A stretch of DNA of 35,992 nucleotides, taken from an uncultured Prevotellaceae bacterium. Lineage in GTDB: Bacteria; Bacteroidota; Bacteroidia; Bacteroidales; Bacteroidaceae. The position numbers were made by a program, and so were the translations under genes. Under the pieces are notes generated by a model. It had not been told where the DNA came from and ran no database searches. It saw nothing but the letters and a program-made list of their open reading frames with translations. The DNA is taken from contig CAMOKH010000108.1 in NCBI GenBank assembly GCA_946617675.1, positions 1 to 35,992 on the forward strand, written 5' to 3'. Positions 17,233 through 25,981 of this stretch are shown in pieces (positions within the stretch are counted from its first letter, which is position 1; the number at the start of each line of letters is the position of its first letter).

Positions 17233-17808
17233 TCAAAACTTCTGCAGTTCGCTATATATTCGCTGTACGGGCAGGCCCATCACATTGTAGTAACTACCGT
17301 GCAGGCCCGTACAGCCAATATATCCTATCCACTCCTGAATACCGTAGGCCCCCGCCTTGTCGAAGGGCTTGTAGGTGGCTATGTAATAGGCTATCTCCGC
17401 GTCGGTCAGCTCCTTGAACGTCACGTCGGTACGCACCGAGAAATGCGTCGAGCGGTCACGGGTGGTCAGACAGACGCCCGTCACCACCTGGTGGGTACAG
17501 CCGCTCAGCTTACGTAGCATCATCGTGGCCTCGGCCTCGTCGGCCGGTTTGCCGAGCACCTCGCTGCCGACGATGACCACGGTGTCGGCGGTGATAATCA
17601 GTTCGTCGTCGGCCATGCTCCGACGGTAGGCCTCGGCCTTCTTCCCGGCAATATACTCTGCCGTTTCCAGGGCGGGCAACCCGGCCGGATAGCTCTCGTC
17701 GATACCCGCCAGCACACGCACCTCAAACTCGAGGCCCAGACCCGCCAACAACTCACGGCGGCGCGGCGAATTGCTGGCCAGCACCACCCTATATTTCTCT
17801 TTTTTCAT
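17233..17808 (-). CDS. maf: Maf family nucleotide pyrophosphatase
   Basis: A 191-residue house-cleaning enzyme that hydrolyses non-canonical or excess nucleoside triphosphates (dTTP/UTP type in YhdE relatives) to monophosphates. The family signature SNSPRRRELLAGLG lies at residues 12-25, followed by ESYP, the catalytic-base region IITADTVV and the ending YYNVMGLPVQRIYSEL. It is the last gene of the nitroreductase-kdsC-maf unit. The ATG sits inside a small heptamer repeat. Confidence 0.94.
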   Translation of the reverse strand: MKKEKYRVVLASNSPRRRELLAGLGLEFEVRVLAGIDESYPAGLPALETAEYIAGKKAEAYRRSMADDELIITADTVVIVGSEVLGKPADEAEATMMLRKLSGCTHQVVTGVCLTTRDRSTHFSVRTDVTFKELTDAEIAYYIATYKPFDKAGAYGIQEWIGYIGCTGLHGSYYNVMGLPVQRIYSELQKF

Positions 17809-17824
17809 CTTTCATCTGTCATTT
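17804..17824 (-). repeat. Short heptamer repeat spanning the maf start codon
   Basis: On the plus strand TTCATCT, TTCATCT and GTCATTT follow each other without gap. On the coding strand each heptamer contains an ATG, each in a different frame, and the first is the maf start. Confidence 0.6.
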
Positions 17825-17838
17825 AGCAGAGCGAATCA

Positions 17839-18357
17839 TCACCACCCGAAGGCCTTCTCGCTGCTGAGCCATTTGCCCTGGGCGCGGAGCGTCTGCTCCA
17901 GCACGTCGCGGCCGCAACCCATGCCGCCGCGCCAGGGACTGACGTAGAGACACACCTCCTTGACATCGGGACAGGCATCCTGCGGACAGACGGGGCAACC
18001 CACGCGGCGCAGGATCTCAAGGTCGGGCACGTCGTCGCCCATGTAGACCACCTCGCGGTCGGTCAGCCCATATTTCGCCAGGAACTCGTCGTAAGTCTTA
18101 ATCTTCACGGCGCATCCCATATAGATGTCCTCAACCCCCAGACGCTCGTAGCGCAGGCGGACGGCGTCGGTCGTGGCCCCCGTCAGGATGACCACCCTCA
18201 GCCCCATCTTGACGGCCAGCTGAATAGCATAGCCATCCTTGATGTTCACCGTACGCAGCGGCTCGCCTTCGGCTGAGAGGGTAATCGTCTCGGCCGAGAG
18301 CACGCCGTCAACATCGAAGATGACGGCCTTCACCTGCTGTAAGTCGTAGTCAATCAT
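17839..18357 (-). CDS. kdsC: KdsC-type HAD phosphatase (KDO 8-phosphate phosphatase)
   Basis: A 172-residue HAD phosphatase without cap domain, like KdsC/YrbI, which frees KDO from KDO-8-phosphate for lipopolysaccharide core synthesis. The nucleophile motif is [10 protein letters not shown] with D15 and D17; motif II is ILTGATTD; the late motif is [12 protein letters not shown]. The glycine-rich end [16 protein letters not shown] fits KdsC tetramers. It overlaps the upstream nitroreductase gene by four bases (ATGA), and maf follows after 30 bases. Confidence 0.92.
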   Translation of the reverse strand: MIDYDLQQVKAVIFDVDGVLSAETITLSAEGEPLRTVNIKDGYAIQLAVKMGLRVVILTGATTDAVRLRYERLGVEDIYMGCAVKIKTYDEFLAKYGLTDREVVYMGDDVPDLEILRRVGCPVCPQDACPDVKEVCLYVSPWRGGMGCGRDVLEQTLRAQGKWLSSEKAFGW

Positions 18358-18887
18358 TCGCTGTACTTATTGATATGAACGTTCTCCCACTTCAGCTTGT
18401 CCTCGTTCTGCGGCTTGCGCTCGTCGGCCTTGTGGCCAATAGCCACGACGCAGAGCACGCTGAGGTTTTCAGGTATGCCGAGGATGCCGCGGATGACGGT
18501 GTCGGCCGGCGTACCGTCGGAGAGTCCGCGGCCACGCATCTGCACCCAGCAGCTGCCCAGTCCGAGGTCCTCGGCCTGGTACTGCATGGAGATGGCGGCG
18601 ATGGAGCCGTCCTCCACCCAGCAGTCGTTCTCGGTGGGGTCGCCCAGGACGACGACGGCCAGCGGTGCTCCCTTGAGGAACTGTGAGCCGAGGTCCTTGG
18701 CGTCGGCCAGCTTCTCGATGTCGGTCTTGTCGTCGACGACCACAAACTGCCAGGCGCGCTGGCCTTTCGACGTCGGCGACATCAGTGCGGCGCGCATGAT
18801 GAGCCTCACGTCCTCGGCGTCAATCTCTTGCTCAGTAAACTTCCGGTGCGAACGGCGCATCTGCGCCAGGTCTTTGAATTCTGTCAT
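18354..18887 (-). CDS. Nitroreductase family FMN oxidoreductase
   Basis: A 177-residue protein of the small nitroreductase family. The [13 protein letters not shown] motif near residue 12 binds FMN phosphate, [20 protein letters not shown] follows, and [14 protein letters not shown] with the later [21 protein letters not shown] completes the pattern. The substrate is unknown. It is the first gene of the unit with kdsC and maf. Confidence 0.93.
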   Translation of the reverse strand: MTEFKDLAQMRRSHRKFTEQEIDAEDVRLIMRAALMSPTSKGQRAWQFVVVDDKTDIEKLADAKDLGSQFLKGAPLAVVVLGDPTENDCWVEDGSIAAISMQYQAEDLGLGSCWVQMRGRGLSDGTPADTVIRGILGIPENLSVLCVVAIGHKADERKPQNEDKLKWENVHINKYSE

Positions 18888-18915
18888 AGTTGTCGTTCTG
18901 TTTTTAAATTTTCGG

Positions 18916-18923
18916 CAAAGGTA
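18916..18923 (-). promoter_or_regulatory. -7 box TACCTTTG for nitroreductase-kdsC-maf
   Basis: On the minus strand TACCTTTG lies 28 bases upstream of the nitroreductase ATG. It diverges from the box at 18967-18974. Confidence 0.6.
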
Positions 18924-18966
18924 CGAAATATTTTTCAGAATTTACGCATTTCTCAAATAAATGTGC

Positions 18967-18974
18967 TATCTTTG
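18967..18974 (+). promoter_or_regulatory. -7 box TATCTTTG for the GNAT-like gene
   Basis: TATCTTTG fits TAnnTTTG and ends 4 bases before a GTG codon. It lies inside the longest open frame of the downstream gene, which argues that the ATG at 18961 is not the start. Confidence 0.55.
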
Positions 18975-18978
18975 CCAC

Positions 18979-19959
18979 GTGAAAGAACCGACGGCACATA
19001 TTATCACTAACCAGAAAGACTTGCCGCTGCTCGACAACAGCAACTTCTTCCACAGCAGGCAACTCTTCGAGATAGCGCGACAGACGCCGCGCCAGAAGCC
19101 CTATATGGTCGTCGTTCAGGACGAGCGTGGCGTGCTGGCCCACATGCTGGCCATCGTGCGCTACCGCACCTCGTGGTTTCCACCTTATTTATATATGCAC
19201 TGCAGATTGCTGGGCGAGGGCGTCTACAGCTATCAGCACGAAGGCATGGCCGACTCGGCGCTCTTCGGGCTGATGCTCGACGCCCTTCGCTCAAAGCTCA
19301 GCAACCGCGTACTCTACATCGAGGTGAGCAACCTGAGCCACAAGATGTTCGGCTACCGCGAACTCCGCCAGCGGCAGTTCTTTCCCGTCCACTGGATGAG
19401 CATCCACAACTCGCTGCACAGCCACACCCCCGAGGAGCGCATCAGCGCCCGCCTCGCCAAGCACATCGACAATGCCTACGCCAAGGGCGTCGTCACCAAC
19501 GAGGTCAGCGGCGATGCCGACTTCGAGGCCTTTATGAAACTGCTCAAGCACCACCACTGGCTGAAGCCCAAGCGCTATATCCCCGACGAGAAGTTCTTCC
19601 AGCTCGTGAAGAATGAAGGCCACGGCCGACTCTACCTGACGCGCTACCACGGCCACGTCATCGGCTGCTCGGCCGTCGCCTACAGCCAGCAGAACGCCTA
19701 CCTCTGGTACATGGCCTCGCGGCGTAAGTCGTTTGCCGTCGTCCACGCTGACGAGCTCACGCTCTGGCACGCCATCAAGGACGCCCACAGCCGCGGCTAC
19801 CAGCACATCTTCTTTCTCGACGTCGGACTGCCTTTCTCCCACAACCCCTACCGCGAATTCATACTGCGCTTCGGCGGCAAGCCCGTGAGCACCAACCGCT
19901 GGTTCCGCATCTCCATACGCTGGATAAATGCCATTCTTTCATGGATTTATCGGACGTAA
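18979..19959 (+). CDS. FemAB/GNAT-like acyltransferase family protein
   Basis: A 326-residue cytosolic protein if started at the GTG 18979; a 332-residue frame starts at ATG 18961, but that would place the promoter box within the gene. The layout resembles Bacteroidetes GNAT/FemAB-like proteins: an N-terminal half with NSNFFHSRQLFEIARQTP and VLYIEVSNLSHKMFGYRELR, and a C-terminal half with the GNAT-like core GRLYLTRYHGHVIGCSAVAY, then YQHIFFLDVGLPFSHNPYRE. The substrate is unknown; roles in cell-envelope acyl transfer are inferred only from the family. It stands alone between two promoters. Confidence 0.75.
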   Translation: MKEPTAHIITNQKDLPLLDNSNFFHSRQLFEIARQTPRQKPYMVVVQDERGVLAHMLAIVRYRTSWFPPYLYMHCRLLGEGVYSYQHEGMADSALFGLMLDALRSKLSNRVLYIEVSNLSHKMFGYRELRQRQFFPVHWMSIHNSLHSHTPEERISARLAKHIDNAYAKGVVTNEVSGDADFEAFMKLLKHHHWLKPKRYIPDEKFFQLVKNEGHGRLYLTRYHGHVIGCSAVAYSQQNAYLWYMASRRKSFAVVHADELTLWHAIKDAHSRGYQHIFFLDVGLPFSHNPYREFILRFGGKPVSTNRWFRISIRWINAILSWIYRT

Positions 19960-20028
19960 AAGTCTTGTATTTTTCTCAAAAAATGTAAAAAAGCCGGCGC
20001 AAAGCGCCTCTATCTCCGATTTTTTTCG

Positions 20029-20036
20029 TACCTTTG
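20029..20036 (+). promoter_or_regulatory. -7 box TACCTTTG for the GT5 gene and DUF4270 gene
   Basis: TACCTTTG lies 26 bases upstream of the GT5 gene ATG. No clear -33 element at the right spacing. Confidence 0.6.
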
Positions 20037-20062
20037 CCGTGACTTAATCTACACATATCGAC

Positions 20063-20872
20063 ATGGCAAAGAAAAAGATACTGTTTATTAACCAGGAGAT
20101 AACTCCATACGTGCCCGAGACCGAGATGTCGCTGATGGGTAAAGCACTGCCACAGGCCATGCAGGAGCAAGGCCATGAGATACGCACCTTTATGCCCAAG
20201 TGGGGCAACATCAACGAGCGCCGCGGACAGCTGCACGAGGTGATTCGCCTTTCGGGCATGAACCTCATCATCAACGACACCGACCACCCGCTCATCATCA
20301 AGGTGGCCTCGATTCAGCAGGCACGCGTGCAGGTCTACTTCATCGACAACGACGACTACTTCTCGAAGCGACAGATGGAGAAAGACGAAATGGGCAACGA
20401 CTACCCCGACAACGGCGAGCGTGCCATCTTCTTTGCACGTGGCGTTCTTGAGACGGTGAAGAAGCTGCGCTGGGTGCCCGACATCATCCACTGCCAGGGC
20501 TGGATGAGCGCTGTCGTGCCCCTCTACATCAAGACGGCCTATCACGACGAGCCCTCGTTCACCAACACCAAGGTCGTGACGTCGCTCTTTGCCAAGACCC
20601 TGAAGAACGACCTGGGTCAGAACTTCAAGAAATGTGTAGAATTCCGCGACGCCAAAGCCGAGTTGCTGTCGCCTTACGCCGACAACTTCGACTTCGAGGA
20701 GATGGGCAAGCTGGCCATCGACTACTCCGACGGCATCGTGGTGGCAGCCCCCGACGTCAACGCCACGCTGGTGAACTACGCCCGGTCGAAGCAGATTCCC
20801 CTGGTGGAATACCACGAGGACTTCGTCGAGCCCTACGAAGAACTTTACAACAGGATTTGTCCGGAAGAATAG
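20063..20872 (+). CDS. Short GT5-type glycogen/starch synthase (N-terminal domain only)
   Basis: A 269-residue protein that matches only the N-terminal Rossmann half of GT5 glycogen synthases: KILFINQEITPYVPETEMSLMGKALPQAM at the start corresponds to the ADP-glucose-binding entry, followed by PDIIHCQGWMSAVVPLYIK. The second GT-B half, with the usual ExGxP-type nucleotide site, is absent, whereas full GlgA proteins are about 480 residues. Short forms annotated as glycogen/starch synthase are widespread in Bacteroidetes, so this is a stable form and not a local break. Whether it is an active glycosyltransferase is doubtful. It precedes a DUF4270 lipoprotein by 21 bases, a neighbourhood I recall as conserved. 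Confidence 0.85.
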   Translation: MAKKKILFINQEITPYVPETEMSLMGKALPQAMQEQGHEIRTFMPKWGNINERRGQLHEVIRLSGMNLIINDTDHPLIIKVASIQQARVQVYFIDNDDYFSKRQMEKDEMGNDYPDNGERAIFFARGVLETVKKLRWVPDIIHCQGWMSAVVPLYIKTAYHDEPSFTNTKVVTSLFAKTLKNDLGQNFKKCVEFRDAKAELLSPYADNFDFEEMGKLAIDYSDGIVVAAPDVNATLVNYARSKQIPLVEYHEDFVEPYEELYNRICPEE

Positions 20873-20893
20873 CACACACTGAGACACACTACA

Positions 20894-22360
20894 ATGATGA
20901 AACGCAACTTGCTGGCAGGGATGGCCGTCGCCATGATGGCTCTCTCTGCATGTAATGATGAGACTATAGACATAGGAAACACACTGACGGGAGAAACCGA
21001 CAAGTTCAGCGTCAGCAAAGGTGAATTTAAGGTTACTACACGCTCGGTAATGGCCGACTCAGTGCTGCTCAGGAGCAGCTACTGCTACTTAGGCAAAGCC
21101 AAGGACGCTGACACACGCTCATACGTCACCAGCGAGTTCATGACGCAGTTCAACCTGCTCGAATCGTTCTCACTGCCCAGCCCGGACGACATCGTCACCC
21201 GCCACGACGGCATGGTGGCCGCCGACTCGTGCCAGCTGGAACTGTTCTACGACCTGGCTACGTCGACCGACACGCTCTCGGCCATGAAGATACGCGCCTC
21301 TGAGCTGGAGGTGCCGATGGAGGAGAACCGCCGCTACTACTCAAACTTCGACCCCGTAGCCGAGGGACTCATCAGGACCGACGGCATTCAGGCCGACAAG
21401 GTGTTCACCCTGGCCGACCAGACCCTCAGCGCCGCGAAGCGCAGCAGTAGCAGCGACTACCTGAGCAGCATCAAGGTGAAGCTCAACAAGCCCTACACCG
21501 ACAAGAACGGCAAGTCGTACAACAACTACGGCACCTACATCATGCAGCAGTACTATCAGCACCCTGAGTACTTTAAGAACTCCTACACGTTCAACCACAA
21601 CGTCTGCCCGGGCTTCTTCTTCTCCGTGGTCGACGGCGAGGGCGTCTATACCGAAATCAGCGAGATGAGCATCAGGTTCTACTTCCAGCGCAAGACGTCG
21701 AAGGCCGACTCAACGTCGACTTACGCCGTTGCACTGGCCGGAACGGAGGAAATCCTGCAGACGACCAAGATCACTAACGACAAGGAGAAGCTGAAGCAGC
21801 TGGCTGCCGACAACACCTGCACCTACATCAAGGCGCCCGCCGGACTCTACACCGAGGTGACACTGCCCGTCGACGACGTCTTCCGCGGCCACGAGAACGA
21901 CTCCGTCCTCACGGCTTTCGTCGACTTCGTACGCATCAACGACATGAGCGACAACAAGTCGTTCAGCGTGCCGTCGAACCTCATGATGGTGCCCAAGGAC
22001 AGTCTGACTTCCTTCTTCGAGACGCAGAAGCTGCCCGACAGCAAGATGACCTACAGCACATCGCTGACCAAGAGCACCAACGACTACTCCTTCACCAACA
22101 TCTCGCAACTGCTCCACCGCCTGGCCAACATCAAGCAGGCCGGACTGAAGTCCGACCCCGACTGGGTGGCCCACCATCCTAACTGGAACAAGGTGCTGCT
22201 CGTGCCCGTCCAGGTCATCATGACCACGACGTCGAGCACGACGGCGGTATCGAGCTACGAGCACTGCGTCAGTCTGGCCAGCACCAAACTGGTCGGTGGC
22301 AGCGAGAGTCCCGACGACCCCATCAAGCTCACCGTCGTCTATGCCAACTTCAACAAATAG
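20894..22360 (+). CDS. DUF4270 family lipoprotein
   Basis: A 488-residue exported protein starting MMKRNLLAGMAVAMMALSAC, with the lipobox cysteine at position 20 followed by NDE, a context compatible with outer-membrane or surface lipoproteins. The region DETIDIGNTLTGETDKFSV and the later SVLLRSSYCYLGKAKDADT, with LPVDDVF and NDYSFTNISQLL, fits DUF4270, a Bacteroidetes family of unknown function. A second ATG lies directly after the first. It follows the GT5 gene and is probably co-transcribed with it. Confidence 0.87.
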   Translation: MMKRNLLAGMAVAMMALSACNDETIDIGNTLTGETDKFSVSKGEFKVTTRSVMADSVLLRSSYCYLGKAKDADTRSYVTSEFMTQFNLLESFSLPSPDDIVTRHDGMVAADSCQLELFYDLATSTDTLSAMKIRASELEVPMEENRRYYSNFDPVAEGLIRTDGIQADKVFTLADQTLSAAKRSSSSDYLSSIKVKLNKPYTDKNGKSYNNYGTYIMQQYYQHPEYFKNSYTFNHNVCPGFFFSVVDGEGVYTEISEMSIRFYFQRKTSKADSTSTYAVALAGTEEILQTTKITNDKEKLKQLAADNTCTYIKAPAGLYTEVTLPVDDVFRGHENDSVLTAFVDFVRINDMSDNKSFSVPSNLMMVPKDSLTSFFETQKLPDSKMTYSTSLTKSTNDYSFTNISQLLHRLANIKQAGLKSDPDWVAHHPNWNKVLLVPVQVIMTTTSSTTAVSSYEHCVSLASTKLVGGSESPDDPIKLTVVYANFNK

Positions 22361-22374
22361 AAATCAGCATAGCC

Positions 22375-22506
22375 ATGGCCGACGGATATATTGAGAAGAA
22401 ACTCGAAGAGTATGAGGCACGCAAGCAGGGGTGGCTCAGGCAGCGCAAGCGGGTAAACAGGCCTAAAGGACCTTGTACTTCGCAAACTTCAGAAGCAGCT
22501 GTTTAG
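22375..22506 (+). CDS. Probable 43-residue small protein
   Basis: An ATG 14 bases after the DUF4270 stop opens a frame MADGYIEKKLEEYEARKQGW, continuing LRQRKRVNRPKGPCTSQ to a TAG at 22504-22506. The start resembles short, highly charged Bacteroidetes proteins that begin MADxYLEKxxEEYxxRKxxW, which I recall as common small hypotheticals (sometimes mislabelled dehydrogenase). The helix-forming, Glu/Lys/Arg-rich composition fits. Its last 44 bases overlap the 3' end of the convergent uvrD gene. No function can be given. Confidence 0.55.
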   Translation: MADGYIEKKLEEYEARKQGWLRQRKRVNRPKGPCTSQTSEAAV

Positions 22507-24787
22507 TGCCTGTGTTCCTGAACTCAACGGTGGCCTTCTGATTCTCGCCACTCCCCTCAACCCTTATCACCTTGCCAACGCCGAAGCGCTGGTGCTCTAT
22601 CATGCAGCCTTCGCGGAGTGCCCCACCGCTGGCGGCGGCAGGCTGCTGGAATATGCTTACCGACGGCTCGGGCTGTCGCGGCGCAGCGGCTCTCGGCTTC
22701 GGGTCGGCCACAAACTGCGTGGCCACCGGCCGCGGATTCTGCATCCAGTCGCGGCCGCGGCTTGTCGTCTGGCGGTAGCTCCGCGTGTAGGTGCCGTCGT
22801 CGCCTCCTTTCTCTGACATCACGCGGATCAGCCTCGGGTCGATATCCTTGATAAACCGCGAGGGTGTGTCAAACTCCATGCGCCCGTAGCGGAATCTGTT
22901 CTGGGCGCAGGTCAGCGTGCAGTGGCGCTTGGCACGCGTGATGGCCACGTACAGCAGGCGGCGCTCCTCCTCCAGTTCGCGTGCCGAGTTGGTACACATC
23001 GGCGAGGGGAAGATGTTCTCCTCAAGACCGACGATGAACACCGACGGGAACTCCAGACCCTTGGCCGAGTGGATGGTCATCAGCGTCACCTTGTCGTGGT
23101 CGTCGCTGCCGCCGTCGCTGTCGAGGTCGGTCAGCAGGGCCACCTCCTGCAGGAAGTCAGTCAGGTAGACCTGCTCGCCCATATCCTCCTCGCGCCGGCT
23201 CTCGACGAAGTCCTGCATGCCGCCCAGAAACTCCTCCAGGTTCTCCTGCCGCGCCACATCCTCGGGGTTGTGGCTGCTGTAGATGTCGCGGCTGATGCCG
23301 CTCGCCATGATGATGTCGTGGCCCAGCACGTAGGCATCCTCCGTCTGCAGGCGTTCGCGCCACCCGTCAATCAGGCGTTTGAAGTCCTGAATCTTGGCCA
23401 TCGTGCCCTTGCTCACGCTGATGGGGAAGAGCATCGGCTCGGCAATCACCTTCCAGAGGCTGACGCCATAGTCGCCGGCGGCCTTGACAATCTTGTCGAC
23501 GGTGGTGCTGCCGATGCCGCGCGCGGGGTAGTTCACGATGCGCTTGAAGGCCTCCTCGTCGTCGGGGTTGGCCACCAGCCTGAAGTAGGCTATCACGTCC
23601 TTAATCTCCTTACGCTGGTAGAACGACAGTCCGCCGTAGATGCGGTACGGTATGTTGTCCTTGCGCATCTGCTCCTCGAATGAGCGACTCTGCGAGTTCG
23701 TGCGGTAGAGAATGGCGAAGTCGCTGTAGTCGCAGCCCTCCTGGCGGCGTATGCGCTTGATGTCCTGACAGACGATGAGCGCCTCCTCCTTGTCAGAGTA
23801 GGCGGGCTTCAGCACGATCTTCTCGCCCTGGTCGCCCATGCTGTAGACGTCCTTCGGAATCTGGCGCTCGTTCTTGCGTATCAGCGAGTTGGCGGCCTCG
23901 ACGATGAGCTGCGTCGAGCGGTAGTTCTGCTCGAGCTTGAACAGGCGGGCGCCAGTGTAGGCCGACTGGAAGTTAAGTATGTTGTCGATGTTGGCCCCGC
24001 GGAAGCTGTAGATGCTCTGGGCATCGTCGCCGACGACGCACACCCGCTGGCGGTCGCGCGTCAGCTGCAGCACGATGGCCTGCTGGGCGAAGTTCGTGTC
24101 CTGATACTCGTCGACGAGCACGAAATGGAATCGCTCGACGTACTTCTGGCGCACGTCCTCGTTGTTCTGCAGCAGCACGTAGGTGTAGACCAGCAGGTCG
24201 TCGAAGTCCATGGCGTTGGCCTGGCGGCAGCGCTCGGCATAGCGGGCGTAGATATTGGTGATCTGAGGCCGCTTGCTGCGGGCGTCGTCCTGTGCCCACG
24301 CCGTCTGTCCGTATTGTCCGGCCAGTATCAGGTGGTTCTTGGCCATCGATATGCGGTCGGCCACGCTGGCCGGCTTGTACACCTTGTCGTCGAGCTCCAT
24401 TTCCTTGATGATGGCCTTCACCAGCGAGCGGGCGTCAGTCTGGTCGTAGATGGTGAAGTTTGGGCTGAAGCCGATCTTCGCCGCCTCGACCCTGAGTATG
24501 TGTGAAAAGACGGAATGGAACGTGCCCATCTGCAGGTAGCGGGCCCTCTCCTGCCCCACCAGCCGGCCTATGCGCTCCTTCATCTCGCGCGCCGCCTTGT
24601 TGGTGAACGTCAGCGCGAGAATCTCCCAGGGCTTCATGCCCTGCTCCAGCAGGTAGGCTATCTTGTAGGTCAGCACGCGCGTCTTGCCCGACCCCGCACC
24701 GGCAATCACCAGCGAGGGTCCGTCGCAGTAGAGCACGGCTTCGCGCTGGCTCTCGTTAAGGTCTGATAGTAGCGTCGTCTCTTCCAT
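22463..24787 (-). CDS. pcrA: UvrD/PcrA-type superfamily 1A DNA helicase
   Basis: A 774-residue 3'-5' helicase for repair and replication-fork upkeep. Motifs in order: LNESQREAVLYCDGPSLVIA (Q motif), Walker A GAGSGKT at residues 30-36, LTFTNKAAREMKERI (Ia), VDEYQDTNFAQQAIV (Walker B), VVGDDAQSIYSFRGA (III), LEQNYRSTQLI (IV), TIHSAKGLEFPSVFIVGLE (V) and ERRLLYVAITRAKRHCTL (VI). The C-terminal Tudor-like end EGCMIEHQRFGVGKVIRVEG is typical of PcrA and UvrD, where it contacts RNA polymerase. It starts 6 bases after the alcohol dehydrogenase stop, so it is the third gene of the kdgK transcript unless an internal promoter exists. Confidence 0.95.
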   Translation of the reverse strand: MEETTLLSDLNESQREAVLYCDGPSLVIAGAGSGKTRVLTYKIAYLLEQGMKPWEILALTFTNKAAREMKERIGRLVGQERARYLQMGTFHSVFSHILRVEAAKIGFSPNFTIYDQTDARSLVKAIIKEMELDDKVYKPASVADRISMAKNHLILAGQYGQTAWAQDDARSKRPQITNIYARYAERCRQANAMDFDDLLVYTYVLLQNNEDVRQKYVERFHFVLVDEYQDTNFAQQAIVLQLTRDRQRVCVVGDDAQSIYSFRGANIDNILNFQSAYTGARLFKLEQNYRSTQLIVEAANSLIRKNERQIPKDVYSMGDQGEKIVLKPAYSDKEEALIVCQDIKRIRRQEGCDYSDFAILYRTNSQSRSFEEQMRKDNIPYRIYGGLSFYQRKEIKDVIAYFRLVANPDDEEAFKRIVNYPARGIGSTTVDKIVKAAGDYGVSLWKVIAEPMLFPISVSKGTMAKIQDFKRLIDGWRERLQTEDAYVLGHDIIMASGISRDIYSSHNPEDVARQENLEEFLGGMQDFVESRREEDMGEQVYLTDFLQEVALLTDLDSDGGSDDHDKVTLMTIHSAKGLEFPSVFIVGLEENIFPSPMCTNSARELEEERRLLYVAITRAKRHCTLTCAQNRFRYGRMEFDTPSRFIKDIDPRLIRVMSEKGGDDGTYTRSYRQTTSRGRDWMQNPRPVATQFVADPKPRAAAPRQPEPSVSIFQQPAAASGGALREGCMIEHQRFGVGKVIRVEGSGENQKATVEFRNTGTKQLLLKFAKYKVL

Positions 24788-24793
24788 AGTGGT

Positions 24794-25981
24794 TCAGCTG
24801 TTGGCCATGTTGTAGATAGCATCCATGTCGGCAGTGCCGAGGGTCTCCATGGCACCGATGGGCATCTTTCCGCCCCGGCTGCACTTCGTCACCATCAGCG
24901 CAATCTCGTCGGCCGTGGCCTGGCGGCCAATCAGCGCGGGAATGTTGGTGGGCATGCCGATGCGGCTGAAGAAGTCCTCGATGGCCTCGATGCCGCGCAG
25001 GGCCGTCTCCTCTGGGTGGGCGTAGTCGTTGGCGACGCCCATCACGTTGACGGCAAACTGCACGAAGCGGCTCACGTGGCGCGGCATGACGTAGCGCGCC
25101 CACGACCCCCAGAGGGCGGCCAGTCCGGCTCCGTGGGTAACACCGTAGAGGGCGCTCAGCTCGTGCTCAAGCTTGTGGGTGGCAAAGTCCTTCTCCGTGC
25201 CGCACTCCGTCAGGTCGTTGTGCGAGAGCGACCCCGCCCACATAATCTGGGCGCGGCTGCGGTAGTCGTCGGGATGGCTCAGCACCACCGGCGCGCAGTC
25301 CTTCACCGTGCGCAGCAGGGCCTCGCTCAGGGCGTCGGTCAGCGTCATCTCGTCGTACTTCGAGAAGTAGCGCTCCATCGTGTGCATCATGATGTCGGTG
25401 CAGCCGGCCGCCGTCTGGTAGGGCGGCAGCGTGAACGTGCGCTCGGGATTCATGATGGCGAAGCGGGCCCGGCAGAGGTCACTGTTGATGCCGCGTTTGA
25501 CGAGCCCCTCGTCGCGGGTGATGACGCAGCTGCTCGACATCTCGCTGCCGGCGGCAGGGATGGTGAGCACCACGCCTATGGGCAGGCATGCCTGAGGCAC
25601 GGCCCGGCCCTCCCAGAAGTCCCAGACGTCGCCCTCGTAGCCGGCGCCGTAGCCGATGGCCTTGGCCGAGTCGATGACGCTGCCCCCGCCGACGGCCAGG
25701 ATGAAGTCTACGCCCTCGCGGCGGCACAGGTCGATGCCGTCGTAGACGAGCGACAGCAGCGGGTTGGGCACTACCCCACCCAACTCGACGTGGCCGATGC
25801 CGGCATCGTCGAGCAGGCGGCTCACCTTGTCGAGCAGTCCCGACCGTCGGGCCGAGCCGCCACCGTAGTGAATGAGCACCTTCGTCCCGCCGTAGGCCTT
25901 GACGAGGCCGGCGAGCTGTTCTTCCGAGTTGCGCCCGAAGACGACTCGCGTCGGCGCATAGTAGTTGAAGTCCTTAATCAT
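24794..25981 (-). CDS. Iron-containing alcohol dehydrogenase (YqhD/BdhA-like)
   Basis: A 395-residue group III NAD(P)-dependent alcohol dehydrogenase. It begins MIKDFNYYAPTRVVFGRNSE; the nucleotide site includes GGGSVIDSAKAIGYGA; metal ligands are visible as the Asp and His of GCTDIMMHTMER, and the His residues of ATHKLEHELSALYGVTHGAG. The sequence is nearest to the YqhD/butanol dehydrogenase branch, which reduces aldehydes with NADPH; the true substrate is open. It overlaps the kinase gene before it by 8 bases and is followed 6 bases later by pcrA. Confidence 0.92.
   Translation of the reverse strand: MIKDFNYYAPTRVVFGRNSEEQLAGLVKAYGGTKVLIHYGGGSARRSGLLDKVSRLLDDAGIGHVELGGVVPNPLLSLVYDGIDLCRREGVDFILAVGGGSVIDSAKAIGYGAGYEGDVWDFWEGRAVPQACLPIGVVLTIPAAGSEMSSSCVITRDEGLVKRGINSDLCRARFAIMNPERTFTLPPYQTAAGCTDIMMHTMERYFSKYDEMTLTDALSEALLRTVKDCAPVVLSHPDDYRSRAQIMWAGSLSHNDLTECGTEKDFATHKLEHELSALYGVTHGAGLAALWGSWARYVMPRHVSRFVQFAVNVMGVANDYAHPEETALRGIEAIEDFFSRIGMPTNIPALIGRQATADEIALMVTKCSRGGKMPIGAMETLGTADMDAIYNMANS

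Noticed and set aside
19987..20008. Hairpin GGCGC-AAA-GCGCC with an A-run, possible minus-strand terminator
   Set aside because: No minus-strand gene lies to its right that would need it, and for the plus strand the T-run is too far downstream.
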